In this document: positions 9,458 through 17,937 of the stretch, piece after piece
Layout: every line of letters begins with the position of its first letter
Numbering within the stretch: the stretch's first letter is position 1
Source of the DNA: Fulvivirga sp.
Lineage (GTDB): Bacteria; Bacteroidota; Bacteroidia; Cytophagales; Cyclobacteriaceae
Reading direction: 5' to 3'
Assembly (NCBI GenBank): GCA_028280565.1
Contig: JANQLQ010000010.1
Location: forward strand, 1 to 33,524
DNA length: 33,524 bases
The notes under the pieces: generated by a model
The model's database searches: none
Seen by the model: only the letters and a program-made list of their open reading frames with translations
What the model was told of the DNA's origin: nothing
Program-made: the position numbers and the translations under genes

Positions 9458-10777
9458 ATGAACAACAAAAATGAAAGAAAGTCGCTCGTGTTGGGGACAC
9501 GCAGCGTACTGAGCACCAAAATGTTATGCGGAATCGCATTGACATTAACCGTATTCTTTGCGGCTTGTAACACCGAAGAGGGAATTGCTCCTTCCACCCT
9601 TGGAGACGCCACCCTTAATGTATCCGAAGCAGCCCCCGGAGACTTGGTCACTATATCGTCTGCCAATGGTTTTGGGGACGATCCAGCACAAGTGAGTGTT
9701 TACTTCTCAGGAGAAAAAGCCCAAATCATAGAGTTTTCTACTTCGCAAATGGTAGTGGAAGTACCGGAAAACGCTACCACCGGCGAGGTGACTCTCGAAA
9801 CTGCGGGAACTTCTTCTATCATAACAGGCATATTCGAGATCATCATCAATAGGATAAGACCCACTTACTGGGTAGAATCCAGCTCTGGAACTCGCAAAAT
9901 CGTGAAGGGAGTGGCCGACCTCAAAGGTAATACAAGTAAATCCGTGATCTACACCACGGAGAATTTCATTACCACTTTGGCTTTAGAACCTGTTTCTGAG
10001 CAAATCTATTGGGCAGAAGAGGTATTCGATTTCACCACTTTCGAATCTACTACCAACATCTTATCGGGTGACGCCGATAATCTAGATTCTGCGTCCATCA
10101 CCACTGTGGTCTCCAACAGGGACAACGTAACTTCCATCGCCGTGAGTCTGCTACGCAACAAATTATTCTGGGGTGAGGTCAATAACACTGCCACTAATGG
10201 TTTGATCTTCCAAGCTGATCTGAACGGGAACAATATTTCAATATTGTATGATACTCCAGCAATAGAGAACCCAACTTCTTTTAAATTCGATGTTATTAAT
10301 AATAAACTCTATTTCGTTGATGATGCCAGCGAGGTACAGTTAGCATTGGCCGATGGTTCCGGGCTTTCTGTTTTGTATGACGACAGTAACTTCCGTGAAG
10401 TCGGCGGAATCGCCATTGATCGCGAAAGTGGGAAACTCTTTGTTTCTGACCTAGGTTTACCCGGTGATGAAAGTGATGTGATCTTTTCAGGTCAACTTGA
10501 CGGCTCTTCTATGTCATTGGATACCTTGGTCGCCGCTGTGCCTGGCCCTGGCAATCCAGTTTTTAACACCGTTGCCTTAGATGTAGACCGGATCGGTGAC
10601 TTTGTTTACTGGCTGAACAGTGGCGCCCCGGGAAGTAGTGATGGGAATGTCTATCGTATTAAAACGGACGGCGCCGGGGGGCCCCAGCTTATATTTACCG
10701 ATATCTCGGTATCTTCTTCCATAGACGTAAGGGGACGAAAAAAGGATGGTAATACACCTACCTTCTCCCTTCAATAG
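9458..10777 (+). CDS. Lipoprotein with IPT/TIG-like domain and beta-propeller (paralogue of 6991)
   Basis: The 439-residue protein has a basic n-region, a hydrophobic stretch (about 23-35) and lipobox FFAAC (Cys37). ATG 9458 follows an A-rich leader usual in this phylum; an internal Met22 (9521) would also leave a complete signal peptide. Residues about 45-130 form an IPT/TIG-type domain (LNVSEAAPGDLVTISSANGF). From about 135 on there is a propeller with blade motifs such as TYWVESSSG, QIYWAEEV, KLFWGEV and FVYWLNSG, each followed by a turn ending in DG(S/A)G or LDGSS. Architecture and order match the gene at 6991, so the pair (decayed helix protein plus this gene) mirrors the pair 5260/6991. 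A hairpin terminator follows. The role is inferred to be surface binding; the ligand is unknown. Confidence 0.85.
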   Translation: MNNKNERKSLVLGTRSVLSTKMLCGIALTLTVFFAACNTEEGIAPSTLGDATLNVSEAAPGDLVTISSANGFGDDPAQVSVYFSGEKAQIIEFSTSQMVVEVPENATTGEVTLETAGTSSIITGIFEIIINRIRPTYWVESSSGTRKIVKGVADLKGNTSKSVIYTTENFITTLALEPVSEQIYWAEEVFDFTTFESTTNILSGDADNLDSASITTVVSNRDNVTSIAVSLLRNKLFWGEVNNTATNGLIFQADLNGNNISILYDTPAIENPTSFKFDVINNKLYFVDDASEVQLALADGSGLSVLYDDSNFREVGGIAIDRESGKLFVSDLGLPGDESDVIFSGQLDGSSMSLDTLVAAVPGPGNPVFNTVALDVDRIGDFVYWLNSGAPGSSDGNVYRIKTDGAGGPQLIFTDISVSSSIDVRGRKKDGNTPTFSLQ

Positions 10778-10803
10778 TATCTTATAACCACAATACTTTA
10801 AGG

Positions 10804-10841
10804 TGAAAGCCCTTTCTCTTTTATATGAGAATGGGCTTTCA
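10804..10841 (+). terminator. Probable terminator hairpin after the second propeller gene
   Basis: TGAAAGCCC (10804-10812) pairs with GGGCTTTCA (10833-10841), extended by TTCTC/GAGAA after one mismatch. It has a long imperfect stem but no clear T tract, so termination strength is uncertain. Confidence 0.6.
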
Positions 10842-10986
10842 TCATGTTGACTTAACTAATCTAACGCCAAGAAGTAAACCTTCTTGAAACAGTTTAACAG
10901 GCGCTTTTAAATTGCTTTCACTTCAAGTATCTCAACATTACAATTTAATACCCTGAATAACGATAGCACTTATTAAACAAAAAAAC

Positions 10987-13113
10987 ATGAGACTATTTAA
11001 GAACGAGCTTTTAATATGGACCAAACTTACCTTTTGTTTAGCATTGGTCTTTTTTGTGGCCGCCGGGTGTGGGGATGACGATGATAATGGACCCCAGCCA
11101 CCTGTTATTACCAGCCTCAACCCGGACAGTGGCCTAGTAGGCACCACTGTAGAGATCACCGGGTTGAACTTTGGAATCGACGCTTCCAATGCCACGGTAA
11201 CATTTGGTTCTACAACTGCCACCATAAATTCCATCAATGCCACACTTATTAACGTTACCGTACCTAATGGCCTTTCTGCCGGTGACGCGGCCGTAACCGT
11301 TACTGTGGGGGGACAAAGTTCCAATGAAGCACAGTTTGAAGTTACAGAACTACCAGTGCCTACTATAGACAATATCAGTCCTGTGGAAGGTTTCCCAGGT
11401 ACAACCGTGACGATAAATGGGACAAATTTCAGCAATGAAGACAGCGAAAACCAAGTGCTTTTTGGGGATGAAGAAGCCACCATTACCAGCGCTACTACCA
11501 CCGAGATAGTGGTGATAGTACCCAGTGGACTAGAAGCCGGTGAAGTATCCGTAAGTGTTACGGTTAACGATCGTACTTCTAACCTAGCGACGTTCACAGT
11601 CCTCGCGCCTTCCATTACTGGCATAAGCCCAGGCATCGGTCCCATTGGCACAGTAGTGACCATTGAAGGAATAAATTTCAGTACAGAAGAATCAGGGAAT
11701 ATCGTGACTTTCGGAGATGTAGAAGCCACTGTCACCAGTGCCACCGCCACAACGATCCAAACCACGGTTCCGGCTGGCATCGTCGCAGGGGGGCTATTGA
11801 TCACTGTAACGGTGAACGGGATCGCTTCTAACACTTTTCAATTTACCGTAGTCGGCCCCCAGGTAAATAGCCTTAATCCCATGAGTGGAATTCCGGGCTC
11901 ACAAGTGATAATCAATGGATCCAACTTTAGTGCCGATATTGATCAGAACTCAGTAAGCTTCGGAGATGTAGAAGCTGAAGTCACATCCGCTGCTCCAAAT
12001 GCGCTGGAAGTCACAGTGCCGCTTCTGCCACAAGGAGAGGTTGATGTTTCTGTAACATCAAACGGCTTAATAGCAGCCGGTTCAGCAACCTTCGAAGTAA
12101 TAATACCTGTAAGGCCACTATATTGGATAGAACAAGCCGTTGGTGGAAATTTCGAAGTCATTAAAGGAGAAATAGACAACCAGCAGGTTCCAAATGTCAC
12201 TACCATTACAGTAGAAGAAAGTACAGCCAATCGAATCAATGCCATTGCACTTGATAGAGAAACTGGTGAAATCTACTGGGTAGAGGAGACGGGTGACCCA
12301 TTTTTTGGCACCACCAATACCATTCGTAATAGCAACGGGAATGTATACGCCGCCCCTACCGATGTTTTAATTACATCTTTTGCTATAGACACCCAAAACG
12401 ATAACATTTATTGGATACAAAACGATGCCGCCGGATCAGGCTGGGGAATATTCTCAATAGATATCCAGAGCAACAGCACTCCTCGGCAGCTTTTTGGAGG
12501 GGAGAGTTTCCAAACGCTAGTTGCCTTGGAACTCGATGTAAATAACAACCACCTCTATTTCATAGAAAACTTTGATGATGGGGTCAGTGCCCTCAATTCA
12601 AGGGTTTACCAAGGAGACTTTGCCGGCTCAACTGCATCTATTATCTATGAACAAGCAATCAATGTACAAGCTGGAAATAGCGTAGCGGGATTTATTGATC
12701 TGGCCATAAGTAACTCTTCGATATTCATAGCTGGAACCGGGGATACAAGTAATCCCCTCGCTGTCAGCAGAATATTTGAAGGTGCGCTAGATGGATCATC
12801 TGGTTCATTATCAACGGTGTATGAATCTAGCCCAGGCAGTGATAATAATCCCATGTTACGTATAATGGGATTAACTTTTGATCAAGAATTTAGCTATTTA
12901 TATTGGATAAATTATGGAGAAAGAGATCCTAATGTGACCCCATCAAACAGTCTCGATGGGTCTATATATCGCGGTCCAACAGCACCTTTTATTGATACTG
13001 ACCCACAATTACTCTTCTCGAACTTGGAGTTACCAGAGGCTACGTCTAACCCAATCAAAAATGGAAGACGAAAGGGTAGATCACAAAATGTTACCGTAGG
13101 GTTTACATTCTAG
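10987..13113 (+). CDS. Large lipoprotein with four IPT/TIG domains and a beta-propeller
   Basis: The 708-residue lipoprotein has a signal peptide with lipobox VAAGC (Cys28) followed by GDDDDNG, a strong match to the acidic surface-localisation signal of Bacteroidota lipoproteins. Four consecutive IPT/TIG Ig-like domains lie at about 38-120, 124-205, 207-288 and 290-372. Each begins with a (I)xxxxPxxGxxGTxVxIxGxNF pattern and contains a (V/L)(T/S)FG(D/S)xEA strand. A propeller of YWTD-like blades follows from about 375 to 690 (PLYWIEQ, EIYWVEE, NIYWIQN, YLYWINYGE). It looks like an expanded paralogue of 6991 and 9458: the Ig stalk is four domains instead of one, which would place the propeller further from the membrane. 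The gene is followed by a good terminator. The ligand is unknown. Confidence 0.88.
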   Translation: MRLFKNELLIWTKLTFCLALVFFVAAGCGDDDDNGPQPPVITSLNPDSGLVGTTVEITGLNFGIDASNATVTFGSTTATINSINATLINVTVPNGLSAGDAAVTVTVGGQSSNEAQFEVTELPVPTIDNISPVEGFPGTTVTINGTNFSNEDSENQVLFGDEEATITSATTTEIVVIVPSGLEAGEVSVSVTVNDRTSNLATFTVLAPSITGISPGIGPIGTVVTIEGINFSTEESGNIVTFGDVEATVTSATATTIQTTVPAGIVAGGLLITVTVNGIASNTFQFTVVGPQVNSLNPMSGIPGSQVIINGSNFSADIDQNSVSFGDVEAEVTSAAPNALEVTVPLLPQGEVDVSVTSNGLIAAGSATFEVIIPVRPLYWIEQAVGGNFEVIKGEIDNQQVPNVTTITVEESTANRINAIALDRETGEIYWVEETGDPFFGTTNTIRNSNGNVYAAPTDVLITSFAIDTQNDNIYWIQNDAAGSGWGIFSIDIQSNSTPRQLFGGESFQTLVALELDVNNNHLYFIENFDDGVSALNSRVYQGDFAGSTASIIYEQAINVQAGNSVAGFIDLAISNSSIFIAGTGDTSNPLAVSRIFEGALDGSSGSLSTVYESSPGSDNNPMLRIMGLTFDQEFSYLYWINYGERDPNVTPSNSLDGSIYRGPTAPFIDTDPQLLFSNLELPEATSNPIKNGRRKGRSQNVTVGFTF

Positions 13114-13137
13114 CTAAGTATCTCTAAAAATAAGATG

Positions 13138-13173
13138 AAATCGGCTGGGTTAAATGATCTAGCCGATTTTTTT
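13138..13173 (+). terminator. Rho-independent terminator
   Basis: AAATCGGCT (13138-13146) pairs with AGCCGATTT (13161-13169), with a 14-base loop, and runs into seven T residues. It lies 24 bases after the stop of the 4xIPT lipoprotein gene and closes the + strand surface locus. Confidence 0.88.
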
Positions 13174-13326
13174 GATTCCAATAATATATGTAACGACAAT
13201 TTCGACCTTTGAAATTATAATTCTCATTGGGTCATAGTCTTAAAATGGGTTATCATCATTGCAGATAATACCTTTTGGCTAGTAGGGATGAAAGCATTTT
13301 TATTTTGCATGAACCCAAAATGAAAG

Positions 13327-13358
13327 AAGGCACTCCATTTGAAGTACCTTACTTTTTT
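13327..13358. terminator. Possible bidirectional terminator between convergent genes
   Basis: AAGGCACT (13327-13334) and AGTACCTT (13343-13350) form an 8-bp stem with one wobble pair. On the + strand it is followed by ACTTTTTT; on the - strand by CTTTCATTTT. It lies between the + strand lipoprotein locus and the end of the - strand T9SS gene, so it could serve both. Confidence 0.5.
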
Positions 13359-13384
13359 CATTTTGAAGCTATCAGAGGTCAAAT

Positions 13385-14737
13385 CTATTCTTTAAAAATC
13401 CGGCGAATAGTAATCTCCTCACCTTGGATAATCTGTACATAGTATGTATCTCTACGAAAGCCTGTCATGCCTATCTCAACTCCTCCACTTCCTACTGGCA
13501 GTTCTACCGAATGCAAGCGTATCATCATTTTATCGATCACATTCAAGGTGGCTGGCTTATTTAATGGAGCTTTAAACGTTACTGCAAGTCGATCCTTTAC
13601 CGGGTTAGGGTAAAAATGAATGCTACTTTCTGCTTCTTCCGCAGGTAAAGGCGTTTTTTCCTCGATAGACAGACCAGCCGGCTGGATACTGGCCGCGCTC
13701 ACGCATTCTTGCAACACTGTACGGAAGGATACGTTAGGATTACTGCTACCTACAATAGTAGTATTAGGCTGGAATACGATCATACTTCCAGCTTCAAAGC
13801 GAAAGCTGGTACCTGTGGGTGCCAAGGAGAAACTGCCCCGCGTTTCTATGGAAGTCGACGCCCGAGTAACAGGTTCTAAGTCAGCCGAAGAGGTAAGTAC
13901 TACACTGGGTGGGCAGTCGTTTTCTGTTGTGGCACTCGCAACACTGGTAGAAGACGAATTCCCTGCACTATTAAAAGCCCTAACCCGGTAAAAATACTGG
14001 GTATTGGATAGTAATCCTGTATCGGTGAAAGTTTCTACATTAGCGACCACTGTGCTTATTTCGGAAAAGCCTGAACTGCTACTCAAAGAACGTTCGATCC
14101 TAAAGCCCGATTCAATCCCTGAATTGTCCTGCCAGTTGAGCCGAATACTTGAAGTAGAAAGCGCTGTGGCTACCAGATTCGAAGGGGCTCCAGGCGGAAG
14201 TGGATCGGGGTCAGGATCGGGGTCTGGTCCAGGGTCCATGGTGACCGACACAAAATAGGTGTTATCGTCAATATCAGGCTGCATACTTATCAAAGGTTCA
14301 ACTACCCGTAGCAATATCTCATCCCCATTAAAAACATCGGTTCCCGCTGTCAAACTCACTGAGAAGGTCTCTGTCAGAAACAGATCCGTATCGTTATCAA
14401 AGTTAGCCAAGGTTAATGTCTGCTGCGAGCCTATAGCCACCAGGTCATCCATGCTTGTCGACCCTTGGGGCAGCCGGAGCAGTTGTACATTCACCTGCAA
14501 AGGTTCATAAACCGTAGGAGGTTGGTCGAAGTCTATGAAACGTTGAATTTCCACGGCATATTCGACACTCCGGTTTTGCCCTTCGCCAAAGACTAATTGA
14601 CCACCAACCAGAAATTGAGAGGGGATCTCCCAGCTTTCAAAGCTGAAAAAAGACTGCGCATTAGACCCTAAAGGTAATAACACAATTTCAGCTAGGCCTA
14701 GCAATACTAAAAAGTGTATTTTAAGCTTAGTCATCAT
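13385..14737 (-). CDS. Secreted fibronectin type III protein with T9SS sorting domain
   Basis: The 450-residue protein has a signal peptide ending near SNAQ (28) and a beta-rich N-terminal domain (about 30-167). A Pro-Asp repeat linker follows (169-182), then a fibronectin type III domain (about 183-273, PSNLVATALSTSSIRLNW ... QYFYRVRAFNSAG). Next comes a segment (about 275-345) resembling the FEAGS/NTTI stretches common in Bacteroidota secreted proteins. The C-terminal sorting domain of type A is at about 373-450 (FYPNPVKDRLAVTF ... TYYVQIIQGE), which directs export across the outer membrane by the type IX system. The start codon lies 11 bases inside the upstream gene, so the two are probably translationally coupled and made together. 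Its function is unknown. Confidence 0.88.
   Translation of the reverse strand: MMTKLKIHFLVLLGLAEIVLLPLGSNAQSFFSFESWEIPSQFLVGGQLVFGEGQNRSVEYAVEIQRFIDFDQPPTVYEPLQVNVQLLRLPQGSTSMDDLVAIGSQQTLTLANFDNDTDLFLTETFSVSLTAGTDVFNGDEILLRVVEPLISMQPDIDDNTYFVSVTMDPGPDPDPDPDPLPPGAPSNLVATALSTSSIRLNWQDNSGIESGFRIERSLSSSSGFSEISTVVANVETFTDTGLLSNTQYFYRVRAFNSAGNSSSTSVASATTENDCPPSVVLTSSADLEPVTRASTSIETRGSFSLAPTGTSFRFEAGSMIVFQPNTTIVGSSNPNVSFRTVLQECVSAASIQPAGLSIEEKTPLPAEEAESSIHFYPNPVKDRLAVTFKAPLNKPATLNVIDKMMIRLHSVELPVGSGGVEIGMTGFRRDTYYVQIIQGEEITIRRIFKE
14202..14237 (-). repeat. Short tandem repeat coding for a Pro-Asp linker
   Basis: A 12-base unit (GGATCGGGGTCA on the + strand) at 14202-14213 is repeated at 14214-14225 with one change and then fades into GGTCCAGGGTCC. 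On the coding strand it gives alternating Asp-Pro residues between the N-terminal domain and the fibronectin domain. Such tracts may change length by slippage in multiples of two residues while keeping the frame. Confidence 0.7.
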
Positions 14738-15752
14738 GGTCTTGCATTATTAATGCTTCTTCCAAAACAGCTAGGCGTGCTGCCAGATCCTCTCTTGTAC
14801 GCTGCCATTGATCATTGGACTGTTGTAAGCGGTCATTTTCGGCTTTGAGTGAAATCATGTAAAGGGTCAATTCTTCAATTTTTCGTAACAAAGTGGCGCT
14901 GGTCTCACCTAGATATACTCCGTTCGTCTCTACTTCATCAGCCGAGGGCACATCCGGCAAATGGCCATGAGCGCTAATGTAAGCCTCTACTTCTTCTAAG
15001 CTGCGGAGCTTGTAATCAGCCTCAAACACGTAATCAGCCCAACCCGTAAATACTCTTACTTCCTCCGCTCTAAGCCTACCAGCCACTGAGAGCTTGAAAT
15101 CCCCGAAATTGGACGTGCCAATAGCTATACGATCTGCAACGAGTCCACCCACCAGCGCTTCTTCAAAACTGGCAGGAGGTACCGTTATACGTGCCGCCCT
15201 TACACGGCCTTGATAGATACTCGCTTTTGCCTTGAGTGGCCGATTTGGATCACAAGGAGCTGTGTATCGTACAATGCCGTCAGTAATAAAACGAATCTCA
15301 CTTCCTACCTTCTCTATACGAGTGCCATTACCAGCACCTTCAAATTCTGGGCTACCCGCATTGCCATTTAGCCGGAATACCTCTTCACCATTTACATATA
15401 TATACGTAAACCAGCCCCCAAAACGGTATGATTTGCGAAATGCAAAATCAATCAGATCTGGACTGGTACTGTTTGCAATACGGAAAAGATCATCAGCATA
15501 AGACAAGCCAAAAAAGGCATCTTCTGCGATGGAGAGACCCGCCTCCAACACTCCATCCTGTCCCGGGAGAATAGTATTTTCTGAAATAGCCCCAGCATCA
15601 AATTGAAAGCTGAGTGGAGTGTTTCGAACAAGGTCCGTCCCCTCAGTAAAGGCATTAGTAATATTGGTCCATTGCACATTGAATTCTTGTGCGTATACTG
15701 ATAAAATACTGCTTGCTAAAAGCAGTGAAGTTATTAAGCATAACTTTTTCAT
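14727..15752 (-). CDS. Exported protein with S74/tail-fibre-like C-terminus and coiled coil
   Basis: The 341-residue protein has a signal peptide (about 1-21, cleavage after VYA) and a beta-rich N-terminal half (Trp/Tyr-rich, with FTYIYVNGEEVFRLNG). The C-terminal region carries the Bacteroidota motif GWADYVFEADYKLRSLEEVE, followed by HGHLPDVPSADEVETNGVYLGE and a heptad-type coiled coil (about 275-335). This C-terminal module is common in exported Bacteroidota proteins and resembles the intramolecular-chaperone/trimerisation ends of phage tail fibres; I infer trimerisation rather than an enzyme. The stop overlaps the start of the T9SS protein gene by 11 bases. Its own C-terminus has no T9SS sorting domain. 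The pair may form one extracellular assembly. Confidence 0.8.
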   Translation of the reverse strand: MKKLCLITSLLLASSILSVYAQEFNVQWTNITNAFTEGTDLVRNTPLSFQFDAGAISENTILPGQDGVLEAGLSIAEDAFFGLSYADDLFRIANSTSPDLIDFAFRKSYRFGGWFTYIYVNGEEVFRLNGNAGSPEFEGAGNGTRIEKVGSEIRFITDGIVRYTAPCDPNRPLKAKASIYQGRVRAARITVPPASFEEALVGGLVADRIAIGTSNFGDFKLSVAGRLRAEEVRVFTGWADYVFEADYKLRSLEEVEAYISAHGHLPDVPSADEVETNGVYLGETSATLLRKIEELTLYMISLKAENDRLQQSNDQWQRTREDLAARLAVLEEALIMQDHDD

Positions 15753-16331
15753 TTTACAAAGATTTAAAGGGTTATGTAGTTGGTTAAGTAATTAATTTCT
15801 AATTCATCAGCTATTGCCTTTACCTGTACTATTTTGCTCAATTAACAGGTTACAGAGAGTATGGGTCTTTTATCGGCCTTTTCCATAAGCTACTTGAGAA
15901 TTGATCAAGTCTGTGTAATAAAAGTATGACTGACCTAAGAGTCTTTAACAAACCAAATAGTAAGCCTAATGAAGATAGGAGTAAGTATATAAACTTTTGA
16001 CATGAGTATAGAAATAGAATAATCCACCTCATTATACTGGATTGATACAGCAGCATGTTTTCTTTGAGTTAGGGGTTATGATTCTATTAGATGAATTTAC
16101 ATTTTCAAATATTAAAAATAAACTATATTTAACTTTTAAAATTTTCAAAATAACTAATTACTTAATTATTAATTAATTATATTAAATTATTATTTATTAA
16201 TAAAAATTTATTTATAATTTAACTAACAAGAAGAAACTAATTTGTTAGATCCTTAATGGCAGATCAGTTCGTCTACTAAATTATTTAGATAAGTCTGCTG
16301 ATATACGTTCTAGATTCAACACAGGAAACTA

Positions 16332-16515
16332 TCAATACTTCACAAACTCCCTCGGGCAAAGCCCTCGCATCGAAAAACCCTCCACCTGCAACACTGAATC
16401 GGTGGGAAGATCAAAAAAAGTCACAACAGCCCCCTGGTAATTGATCACCTCTATCACCACCGGTGAGGCTTCGGACGGGCGTACCCCAAGGTTAATTTCA
16501 GAGGTGCAGAATGGG
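16332..16515 (-). pseudogene. Remnant of a T9SS C-terminal sorting domain
   Basis: Read on the - strand, this frame gives about 60 residues ending at a TGA (16332-16334). It contains VVIEVINYQGAVVTFFDLP and then LQVEGFS, a strand-turn-strand pattern like the last part of a type A sorting domain (N..VIEIYNxxGxxV ... LxVxGLxxGxYxV). The expected ending G(V/I)Y is disturbed (MRGLCPREFVKY), consistent with a frameshift, and no start or upstream passenger domain remains. The call rests on pattern resemblance only. Confidence 0.45.
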
Positions 16516-16619
16516 GTAAGAGATCTACCTAGTCTCCCCCTGTTTTCGATGTAGGACGAAGATTTTAGTCTAACAATCTGAGTACGGGATAAGAAGGAAT
16601 AAAAAGATAGTTATCTATT

Positions 16620-16677
16620 GTCATGGCGAGGCTGGTGATGCCAGTGCTGCAGGGACTACGAAGCCATCTCCTCCGCG
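16620..16677. repeat. Degenerate dispersed repeat (GTCATGGCGAGG ... GAAGCCATCTCC)
   Basis: The flanks GTCATGGCGAGG and ACGAAGCCATCTCC closely resemble the widespread intergenic repeat GTCATTGCGAGG ... GAAGCAATCTCC known from many bacterial genomes. A second stretch with CCATTCCATGACGCCAG lies at about 16811-16827 in inverted sense. Both are single degenerate copies here. Confidence 0.5.
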
Positions 16678-17263
16678 GAATACACTGCTTGGAATTTACT
16701 ACCGCTTCTTGAGTAGTGGATGATCCACTGAATAAGAACAGTAGCAGATTCTCACTTTCCCGAACCAGCCTCATTTGCAAGGCTCGTTTTAACGACCAAC
16801 CAGTATTGGCCATTCCATGACGCCAGCGGTGTCAAAAAAGGGCATGCAGATGAGGAAAGATACACGGCCCTTTTAATATGCCTACTTTCAGCATTGAACG
16901 GGACTTTTTCGATCTCAAATACCAGGAGGAGAAAGTATATTCTCTTCAATACAATACGTCACAATGTATTTATAGGCAGTAGCATCTATGTAGTTTTGGC
17001 TCCCAGAACATCCCTAGTATACCATGGATGGGGAGGCTATTTTATAATTATAAAATCAATGTCAAAATGCTTGGATTCCGGGTATTGGTACAATTATTAA
17101 AAGGTGAAAGTTTTGGAAGAATAGCATTGAACTTTCAGTTTTATATATAGCAAATTTCCCCATCCACAAGGTTTTCACCGTACGCATATGGGCATAGCTA
17201 TAGGGAGGCACCATTCTGCTTTGCAAGTTCCTTAATAGCCGGTGGATGATAAAAAAAGGAAGA

Positions 17264-17800
17264 TTACAACTCCTCAATCACCAAATTACTATTCGTATAA
17301 ATACAAATATCCGCGGCTATATTCAAACTTTCTTCAACGATATCCTTTGCCGAAAGCTGGCTGGCGTGTTTTTTTAGGGCTAGGGCTGCCGATTGGGCGT
17401 ACATCGCTCCTGATCCGATGGCGGCGATGTGGTTATCGGGTTCTATGACGTCGCCGGTACCTGAGATCACCAGGATCTCGCTCTTGTCCGCGGCGATGAG
17501 CATGGCCTCGAGCCTACGCAAATAGCGATCCATTCTCCAGTCCTTTGCCAGTTCAATGGCTGCTCTTTTCATATTGCCGCCGTGGCTATTCAGCTTCTCA
17601 TCGAATCGTTCCAGCAAGGTAAAGGCATCGGCCGTGGAGCCCGCAAAACCGGTCACCACCTTACCGTCTTGGAACTTGCGTATCTTTCTTACGTTGCTCT
17701 TAGCTACGTAGTTACCCATAGTCGCTTGACCATCGGCCCCTATCGCTACCTTACCGTTATGTAATACTGCCAGTACGGTGGTCGATTTAATCTTTGTCAT
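17264..17800 (-). CDS. hslV: ATP-dependent protease peptidase subunit HslV
   Basis: Proteolytic subunit of the HslUV (ClpQY) protease: a threonine peptidase forming a double hexamer that degrades proteins unfolded by the ATPase HslU in the cytoplasm. The 178 residues from ATG 17800 show the family signature [42 protein letters not shown] and a C-terminal [14 protein letters not shown] prefer ATG 17800 to an upstream GTG (17833), which lies inside a perfect stem-loop and adds residues not seen in the family. The catalytic Thr aligns with Thr7, so a six-residue MTKIKS leader must be removed or tolerated, unlike E. coli where Thr follows Met directly. hslU is not adjacent; pdhC lies upstream on the same strand. 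Confidence 0.95.
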   Translation of the reverse strand: MTKIKSTTVLAVLHNGKVAIGADGQATMGNYVAKSNVRKIRKFQDGKVVTGFAGSTADAFTLLERFDEKLNSHGGNMKRAAIELAKDWRMDRYLRRLEAMLIAADKSEILVISGTGDVIEPDNHIAAIGSGAMYAQSAALALKKHASQLSAKDIVEESLNIAADICIYTNSNLVIEEL

Positions 17801-17816
17801 ACCGTTGTTAGGATGT

Positions 17817-17839
17817 GCCCTAGTGTTTTCCACTAGGGC
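17817..17839. repeat. Perfect 9-bp stem-loop before hslV
   Basis: GCCCTAGTG (17817-17825) and CACTAGGGC (17831-17839) are exact complements around a 5-base loop. It lies between pdhC and hslV, 17 bases upstream of the hslV ATG, and covers the alternative GTG start. There is no T tract on the - strand, so a 5'-leader structure is as likely as a terminator for pdhC. Confidence 0.6.
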
Positions 17840-17937
17840 GTTTAAATTTTATGCTTGGAATTGCCTAGAAGATAGTAAATACTGCTATACCGTAGCCAGC
17901 GGTACGGATAAATTTTACCGGCTAAATAGGCAACATC

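Larger units (their letters stand above)
15753..17263. other. Gene-poor 1.5 kb region with decayed remnants
   Basis: No intact gene is convincing here. A very AT-rich block spans about 16085-16235. A sorting-domain remnant lies at 16332-16515 on the - strand and a dispersed-repeat-like stretch at 16620-16677. A short + strand frame at 16878-16982 reads MPTFSIERDFFDLKYQ and ends after 34 codons; it looks like a fragment of something once coding but I cannot name it. The several 60-80-codon frames here lack any protein signature. The picture is one of gene loss between the secreted pair and hslV. Confidence 0.55.

Noticed and set aside
10938-11834. 298-codon - strand frame antisense to the 4xIPT lipoprotein
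   Set aside because: The + strand protein has four clear IPT domains, a lipobox and a propeller; the antisense frame is a by-product of the repetitive codons.
16565-17448. Several 65-80-codon frames between the secreted pair and hslV
   Set aside because: None shows a domain, signal peptide or conserved motif; they cross repeat-like sequence or lie antisense to hslV.
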